Shown: positions 59,131 through 64,000 of the stretch, piece by piece
Layout of the letters: each line of letters begins with the position of its first letter
Numbering within the stretch: the first letter of the stretch is position 1
From: Arthrobacter rhizosphaerae
GTDB lineage: Bacteria > Actinomycetota > Actinomycetes > Actinomycetales > Micrococcaceae
Direction of reading: 5' to 3'
Length of the DNA: 64,000 bases
Assembly (NCBI RefSeq): GCF_023062595.1
Contig: NZ_JALLAN010000003.1
Coordinates: 270,346 to 334,345 of the forward strand
The notes under the pieces: generated by a model
What the model was told of the DNA's origin: nothing
Database searches by the model: none
The model's input: only the letters and a program-made list of their open reading frames with translations
Program-made: the position numbers and the translations under genes

Positions 59131-59549
59131 GGTGGATATCGCGGTGGATATCCATGTGGATAACTTTGTGGACAAGGACGCAGTCCCGCCGTCTTGTACT
59201 CGTGGGTCCGTGCGTCACGACTGACACTGATGCGTCCTGCCTTCGGTACCGATTTCCGATTCCTGCGAATGTTTCACGTGAAACGACTCTGAAAACCTGG
59301 TCCACCAGTCATAGGATCCAGATACGAATGAAAAGACGCCTGAAAACGGTGGTTTCTCGCGTCTGCACGGTATGCCTCCTTGCCGATGAACCCATTCTGC
59401 TACCCGCAGCTGCTGCGCCGCACTTCGGGAACGCTACGGTGCTTTGAGAATCTGGAGTGGTGCGGACTAACCGAACGACATCATGCCCTGTGAATTTCCC
59501 CACTTCCACCTGTGGGTAACGCTGTGGATAACTTTTGGATGAACTGTGG
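59131..59549. other. Small DnaA-box group inside the parS region
   Basis: Perfect boxes (reverse orientation) TGTGGATAA at 59155-59163 and 59523-59531. Near matches: TGTGGACAA at 59167, TGTGGGTAA at 59511, and two GGTGGATAT words just before 59155 that repeat at 12-base spacing. The parS at 59271 lies between the two perfect boxes. Confidence 0.65.
59271..59284. other. parS site
   Basis: Perfect 14-bp core, lying between the DnaA boxes at 59155 and 59523. Confidence 0.93.
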
Positions 59550-60151
59550 AATACTCCAGTCCGTGAAGTGCCGACCGCTTCCCAATTTGACGTTTTGCCC
59601 TCTCGAGGAACGGCAAAAAATGTCGTCAAAAATTCCCTGCTGTCCGGTCAGAGTCAGAGTCCCTTGTGCTCGCCACAGTAAATATTGTCGTCGGTCATGA
59701 TGACTCAGCTCCTTGCAAGCAAGGAACAAGACTTGGCCTGGAACGCAGCGTCACTTTCCCTGGGCTCGTAAGAAACAGACGTGCTTGCGGTCGGGCATGC
59801 CGCCGACACCTGGAGTGCGCGTCAGTTGCTTCGCCAACCCCTACTATGAGGCTGCGATGAGCCGAGTTCTATTGCGGCTGTATGCACCTTGAGGAGTTAG
59901 GCAGGCAGCTCGGACTATCGCTGCCTAACTGCCGCCAACCCTGTGGTCTAGCTGAACCCAATGGCTCGCGCACCTAGCCCTATGGCGAGAGCAGCTGACT
60001 GTCAAATGATCGGAAGCAAGCAGATGGGTGGTTCCGACTCTCCTGGCCTGGGGGCTGTCGGGTGGTAGCCGGGGTCTGGGGATGATTGATGTGCTCTTCT
60101 TCTACCCTTCGCTTTTCCGCCGACGACGTCGGTTACGTCAGTCGACGTTCG

Positions 60152-60165
60152 GTTTCACGTGAAAC
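60152..60165. other. parS site
   Basis: Perfect 14-bp core; flanks G/A, so not extended. Confidence 0.93.
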
Positions 60166-60660
60166 ACTCTGGTCCAAGAGTCGTGGTTTCCTGGTGAGTC
60201 ATCATGGGTCAACTTCGTCGGACGGCTGCAGCGGAGCGCTACTCCCGTGAGATAGCAATCGTAGCCGTCGTTTGGCTAAGAGATGTCCACATCGGGTACG
60301 CCGCAAATACAGTATACCGGCGCCGCTGATTGTGTCTGGTCCGTTAATCACGCTCAACTGAACAACGTCGTTTGTGGAAGTTGTGAATGTACACCTGGCT
60401 GGGCTTGGGCATTCGGTGTCTGTCTCGTCCTCCCGGCTCCCCGAAGTATGGATGCTAATGGCGTTAGGCGTACCGAACTGATCACACCCGCTGCCGGTGT
60501 GATTCGATGATCGCCTTGAATGTCTTCTCGGCTGTTATGCCATCTGTTTCCGTGGTCGAGCGCCTTGGTTCCTGGCCAATGCTGATAACCACATTAATTG
60601 TGAACATGGACCCGAGGCTTGAATCAGGAAGTTCAGCCCGCGGAGGGTCGATCCTTCAAT

Positions 60661-60674
60661 GTTTCACGTGAAAC
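60661..60674. other. parS site (first of a close pair)
   Basis: Perfect core, 18-bp palindrome with AT/AT flanks; centre 58 bases from the next site. Confidence 0.93.
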
Positions 60675-60718
60675 ATGCTTAGCGCCTTTCCAAGGAGTGA
60701 TAGTCGGTTGCAGTTGAT

Positions 60719-60732
60719 GTTTCACGTGAAAC
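60719..60732. other. parS site (second of a close pair)
   Basis: Perfect core, 16-bp palindrome with T/A flanks. The pair spacing of 58 bases is far tighter than the 400-1200 bases between other sites. Confidence 0.93.
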
Positions 60733-61290
60733 ACTTCAGTTAGCGTATGAAGGCCAGTGGAGAAGATTCATAGCGAGCGATGCCGCTAAATGCGATGGAC
60801 TTAGCCGGGACGATTGCGATTACCCCGTCTATGGGTAACGGAGGCACCCCCGAAGGCCCACGAGGAGTTCATACACGAGAAGTGATTCCCTGGGACGTAT
60901 TCCCCTACTGCTGAAGTTTCTGTTAATAACTCCCGGACTCGAGTGAAGGGATGGAGCGCCACGGTTGCAAAGGAACCGAAAGTCTCATTTCTTGGTGGTT
61001 TCTACTCCCCGGCAAGGAGACTTAGTGCTTGAAAGCCACCTAGCCGGAAACCCCGTACGTCGAGATCATTCCCACAATCTCAAGTTCGATTGGGGATACA
61101 GTGAACCCGCCAATTAATCGTGTGACTCCCGACAATCCAGCGAATCTCTCTCTCGAACACCAAACACCGCTGGCCCAACAACCCGCCGGCATGGATTCAT
61201 TCCGTTACTGGGTGTCCAGCCTCTGGAGCCTAATCGGCCACAGTTGCCGATACGCGCAGAAGGTGGGGCGGTTGTTGCACTCAGAAGCGC

Positions 61291-61304
61291 GTTTCACGTG
61301 AAAC
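61291..61304. other. parS site
   Basis: Perfect 14-bp core; flanks C/C, so not extended. Confidence 0.93.
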
Positions 61305-61693
61305 CATCTCGTCCAGGTTTTCCGGTTGCACTCTGGAATGTGACCTGATCAGGTTTGGGTTCTGTATGTGAAACCTGGTTGCTGTTCGCCCTCGTTCGAA
61401 GGATTAGCGCAGCTCCATCGTGAAGTGGTCTGCAGTAGAAGTCGGAATTTTTGTGCGCGGCCAGAGCTCCAGCTTGGGAAGCGCACGTCAAGTGGCTCGA
61501 AGGGAGCCGTGGGATAGGAGCAAGGTGACTAGGCATGTAACTCCGTATGGCAACCTACCAAGTTGGCCAAGCGGCGCAGTGGTTAACTGTCCCCTGTTCC
61601 GCGCCAGACTCATCTCAGTTTTTCTGAAGTAAACAGATTAAGAGCTGTTCTCCTCGCAAGGCCAACGGATTCGGTTCAGAGAGGGAATCCAAT

Positions 61694-61707
61694 GTTTCAC
61701 GTGAAAC
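61694..61707. other. parS site
   Basis: Perfect 14-bp core; the last before the trxA terminator, 380 bases from the trxA stop. Confidence 0.93.
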
Positions 61708-61877
61708 GATGGATTGATGCCTTGCGGCTCGACAACGTGTCGCCGAAGTACAGCTATTACCTTGCAAACGGATGAAGGCTCAGTTGCCAGGGCCCAGAAG
61801 ACCCCGGATAGACGAAACAAGCTGAAGGCCCGGAAAACAGGGGCTCTTCCCCGGCAGAGTGTAGCCGATTCTATGAG

Positions 61878-61914
61878 GAACCTGGCTACTCGTGGTTGTC
61901 GAGACGCCAGGTTC
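61878..61914. other. Two-stage stem-loop, possible structured RNA
   Basis: GAACCTGGC (61878-61886) pairs with GCCAGGTTC (61906-61914); after a 2x2 internal loop, CTCG pairs with CGAG around a 7-base loop. No T-run follows. It could be part of a small RNA or a protein-binding hairpin. Confidence 0.4.
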
Positions 61915-62020
61915 TGTTCCCAAGAAAAGACACCAAAGCAACAACAGGAATCTGTTGAATATCAGAAGAAAACTCCCACGGGCCAACACGGGCGCTTGAT
62001 CGATGCTCCGTGGCAGGCAC

Positions 62021-62052
62021 AAAAAAAGCGGCCCCCATAAGGGGGCCGCTTT
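62021..62052 (-). terminator. Intrinsic terminator of trxA
   Basis: A 12-bp stem (AAAGCGGCCCCC with GGGGGCCGCTTT) around an ATAA loop is followed on the minus strand by a T-run (complement of 62021-62027). Confidence 0.92.
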
Positions 62053-62073
62053 CTGCCAACTCTGCTTTGTGGG

Positions 62074-62400
62074 TCAGGACAGGACGTCCGCAAATTCCTT
62101 CTCAAAGAACTGCTTCGGCCTGGCGCCGATAACGGTGCTCTTCACTTCGCCGTCCTGGAACAGGTAGACAGCGGGAATCGAGGTGATGCCGTATTCCGCG
62201 GCGATTGCGGGATTGTCATCCACGTTCACCTTGACGACTTCAACTTTTTCCCCGTACTGCACCGAGATCTCATCCAAGATGGGGCTCAGCTTACGGCAGG
62301 GGCCGCACCACTCTGCCCAGAAGTCGACAATAACCGGCTTTTCTGAGGCCAATACATCTGTGCCGAAACTGGAGTCTGTTACGTCTTTTGCGTTACTCAT
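62074..62400 (-). CDS. trxA: Thioredoxin
   Basis: 108 residues, with the redox motif WCGPC (Cys32 and Cys35) in DFWAEWCGPCRKLSP and the cis-Pro in TSIPAVYLF. Cytoplasmic dithiol donor, reduced by TrxB encoded just upstream (49-base gap). Ends before a strong terminator. Confidence 0.96.
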   Translation of the reverse strand: MSNAKDVTDSSFGTDVLASEKPVIVDFWAEWCGPCRKLSPILDEISVQYGEKVEVVKVNVDDNPAIAAEYGITSIPAVYLFQDGEVKSTVIGARPKQFFEKEFADVLS

Positions 62401-62449
62401 ACCTTGTCTTTCTCCCTAACTTGTAGCGGCGCCGTGAAACGTCTGAATC

Positions 62450-63406
62450 TCAGGCCTGGAAATCTGCGAGGTAGTGCTCAACATCAATTGCAGCAACACA
62501 GCCGGACCCCGAGGCTGTGATGGCCTGTCGGTAGGTCGGATCGACTACGTCGCCGGCTGCGAAAACACCCGGAATGCTGGTCTTGGAGCTGCGGCCCTCC
62601 ACGGCAATAGTGCCCTCGAGGGTCAGTTCCAAGGAGTCCTTGATGAGTTCTGTCCGGGGATCGTTACCGATAGCGACAAACACTCCAGTAACCGCCAGGT
62701 CCGACTCTGTTCCATCCACAAGATTCTTCAACTTCAGGCCGGTGACCTTCGCCTCGCCCACGATGTCCTGTACAGCTGAATTCCAGACAAAGCTGATCTT
62801 GTCGTGAGCGAGTGCCCGGTCGGCCATAATCTTGGATGCCTTCAGGGTGTCCCGCCGGTGGACGACTGTGACGGACTTCGCGAACTTCGTCAGGAAGAGT
62901 GCTTCTTCCATGGCAGAGTCACCGCCGCCGATGACCGCAATGTCCTGATCCTTGAAAAAGAAACCATCACAGGTTGCACACCAGCTGACACCGTGTCCGG
63001 AAAGCCGTTTTTCATTGGGAAGACCCAGTTCCCGGTATGCCGACCCGGTGGAAAGAATAATGGCCCGGGCGCGGAAGGTCTCCCCCGTGGCGATGGTCAC
63101 GGTCTTGATGTCGCCGTCGAGCGCCAATTCAGTAACGTCCTCAAACTGAATTTCCGTGCCAAACCTGGCAGCCTGCTTTTCGAAGTTCTCCATGAGGTCC
63201 GGGCCCATGATGCCTTCGGGAAAACCGGGATAATTTTCAACGTCAGTGGTATTCATCAACTCGCCACCAGCGGTGACGGATCCCGCCAAAAGCAACGGCT
63301 TCAGATTGGCACGTGCCGTATAGACCGCGGCGGTGTAACCAGCAGGGCCCGAGCCGACAATGATGACATCACGCACGTCTGACGTGGCGTTTTCTGCGTT
63401 GCTCAC
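62450..63406 (-). CDS. trxB: Thioredoxin-disulfide reductase
   Basis: 318 residues from GTG 63406. FAD motif VIIVGSGPAGYTAAVYTARA, redox-active CATC at Cys143-Cys146 (SWCATCDGFFF), NADPH motif IGGGDSAMEEA and the C-terminal FAD segment VFAAGDVVDPTYRQAITASGSGC. The frame is open 39 residues further, but this start fits the family. Transfers electrons from NADPH to TrxA. Confidence 0.95.
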   Translation of the reverse strand: MSNAENATSDVRDVIIVGSGPAGYTAAVYTARANLKPLLLAGSVTAGGELMNTTDVENYPGFPEGIMGPDLMENFEKQAARFGTEIQFEDVTELALDGDIKTVTIATGETFRARAIILSTGSAYRELGLPNEKRLSGHGVSWCATCDGFFFKDQDIAVIGGGDSAMEEALFLTKFAKSVTVVHRRDTLKASKIMADRALAHDKISFVWNSAVQDIVGEAKVTGLKLKNLVDGTESDLAVTGVFVAIGNDPRTELIKDSLELTLEGTIAVEGRSSKTSIPGVFAAGDVVDPTYRQAITASGSGCVAAIDVEHYLADFQA

Positions 63407-63640
63407 TGAACGGTGAACCTCTTCCTTAGTCGATGCGCCCGCCTTTATGGCCGGCCACATGGCACAACTCGATCTTCCTAATGAATATTCCGGGCACTCC
63501 CCATACCAGGGATAAGCCACCATTCAGGGTACCGTCCGGGTGGGCAAGGCGTTGATTCGTATTACCGGAATCGGCTGCTGACCGGGCGCGGCTAATGAAT
63601 CGCTGAAACGCGCTTGAACCAGGCTATTGGATAAAGCAGG

Positions 63641-64000
63641 CTATTGGACCTTGATTTCAGCGAGCCGGAGGCCGTAGCCGAAACGGGTTTTCGGCGCAGC
63701 GAGCTTGGGAAGGGTCTTGATAGACACAATCACGTACTGGGCGTTGACGGGTTCAGAGAGCGGGATGGTGAGGTCCGGCGAGGTGAAACTGTTCGTTCCT
63801 ACCTGCTTGGCCCCATCCAGGGAGGGACGGTCATTCGTGAATACACTGATGCTTCCGCCGGAGGCCCCCAGCTGGCTGAGCGTGATCGACGAAATCCGAG
63901 ACGGACTCTTCAATTTGGCAACCAGTGAAACGCCTTCCGTGGCCAAACCGCCCCAGTTGTCGGTGGCGAACTCCATGTCGGACCAGTAACTGGCCGCATT
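63641..64000 (-). CDS. C-terminal end of a protein with a discoidin (F5/8 type C)-like domain
   Basis: The last 119 residues of a gene running in from beyond 64000. The pattern (YWSDMEFATDNWGGLATEGVSLVAKLKSPSRISSITL ... SEPVNAQYVIVSIKTLP ... RLAEIKVQ) is that of a galactose-binding / discoidin-like beta-sandwich. In mycobacteria the gene just upstream of sigM-trxB is mviN/murJ, whose protein ends in such an extracellular domain after a pseudokinase, so this could be the same or a split-off partner. The identity needs the flanking sequence. Confidence 0.6.
   Translation of the reverse strand, partial: NAASYWSDMEFATDNWGGLATEGVSLVAKLKSPSRISSITLSQLGASGGSISVFTNDRPSLDGAKQVGTNSFTSPDLTIPLSEPVNAQYVIVSIKTLPKLAAPKTRFGYGLRLAEIKVQ

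Larger units (their letters stand above)
56446..62020. other. 5.6-kb gene-free region with parS array
   Basis: No frame above about 108 codons and none with recognisable protein character. Two lines counted by hand (56701 and 60301) give 53% GC, compared with about 63% in a gyrA line. It carries nine perfect parS sites, a small DnaA-box group and a hairpin near the trxA end. In mycobacteria this interval, between parB and trxA, holds cwlM; no amidase is recognisable here. Best read as a centromere-like region. Confidence 0.85.

Noticed and set aside
59309-59629. A 106-codon minus-strand frame, the longest-looking of several short frames in the parS region
   Set aside because: Composition is random-like (Ser/Thr/Arg rich, no hydrophobic core or motif), it covers DnaA boxes, and it has no ribosome binding site; the same applies to frames at 59066-59305, 61294-61536 and 61714-62040.
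61366-61374. ATGTGAAAC half site
   Set aside because: Only one arm of parS is present.
61560-61615. A tRNA-like string (TTGGCCAAGCGGCGCAGTGG)
   Set aside because: Resembles a D-arm, but no acceptor stem, anticodon stem or T-arm can be paired around it.

Overview
The window is a stretch of a high-GC actinobacterial chromosome that spans the replication origin. Gene order and protein sequences fit the Micrococcaceae, most likely Arthrobacter, Pseudarthrobacter or Paenarthrobacter; this is inferred from recognised proteins, not from a database search. Reading leftwards from about 50 kb (minus strand) are dnaA, dnaN, gnd, recF, dciA, gyrB, gyrA, a DUF3566 membrane protein, tRNA-Ile, a 38-residue DLW-39 protein and tRNA-Ala. 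Reading rightwards (plus strand) are rpmH, rnpA, yidD, yidC, khpB, rsmG, parA and parB. oriC is taken to be the dnaA-dnaN and dnaA-rpmH intergenic DNA.

Region by region. 0-13 kb: the end of a DUF1445 hydro-lyase gene, an SDR/TetR pair, a GntR regulator, a large DUF11-repeat surface protein with a LAXTG-type sorting signal, a GlsB-like membrane protein, and a 5-oxoprolinase operon (pxpA, fused pxpBC, biotin carboxylase with carrier domain). 13-20 kb: small enzyme/regulator pairs with clear palindromic operators (F420-type reductase, alpha/beta hydrolase + TetR, amine oxidase + TetR, talarate/galactarate dehydratase + GntR) and tRNA-Leu. 20-34 kb: the cell-wall growth and Ser/Thr signalling operon fhaA-fhaB-pstP-rodA-pbpA-pknA-pknB, then pabA/trpG, a class E sortase, crgA, a DNA glycosylase, a rhomboid protease and a cyclophilin. 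35-38 kb: an unknown amphipathic-repeat membrane protein, a glycosyltransferase and an EamA transporter. 38-56 kb: the replication and segregation core. 56.4-62 kb: about 5.6 kb with no credible gene. 62-64 kb: trxA, trxB and the end of a protein with a discoidin-like domain.

The most unusual features are non-coding. (1) The 5.6-kb gene desert carries nine perfect 14-bp parS sites (GTTTCACGTGAAAC). A tenth lies inside the parB intrinsic terminator and an eleventh inside the 5' part of parA, so this looks like a dense centromere. (2) The tag-rhomboid intergenic region (32.74-33.29 kb), about 16 kb from dnaA, holds five perfect TTATCCACA DnaA boxes, more than the three found in the conventional oriC spacers. 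It shares an 11-bp AT-rich word with the dnaA-dnaN spacer. A third small DnaA-box group sits within the parS desert. Together these suggest origin and centromere signals spread over about 30 kb.

The surface protein at 3.2-7.8 kb has a TTG start, a Shine-Dalgarno that can pair in a hairpin, nine repeats of which most carry an EF-hand-like acidic loop, and two tandem LANTG motifs. The class E sortase at 31 kb is a plausible enzyme for anchoring it.
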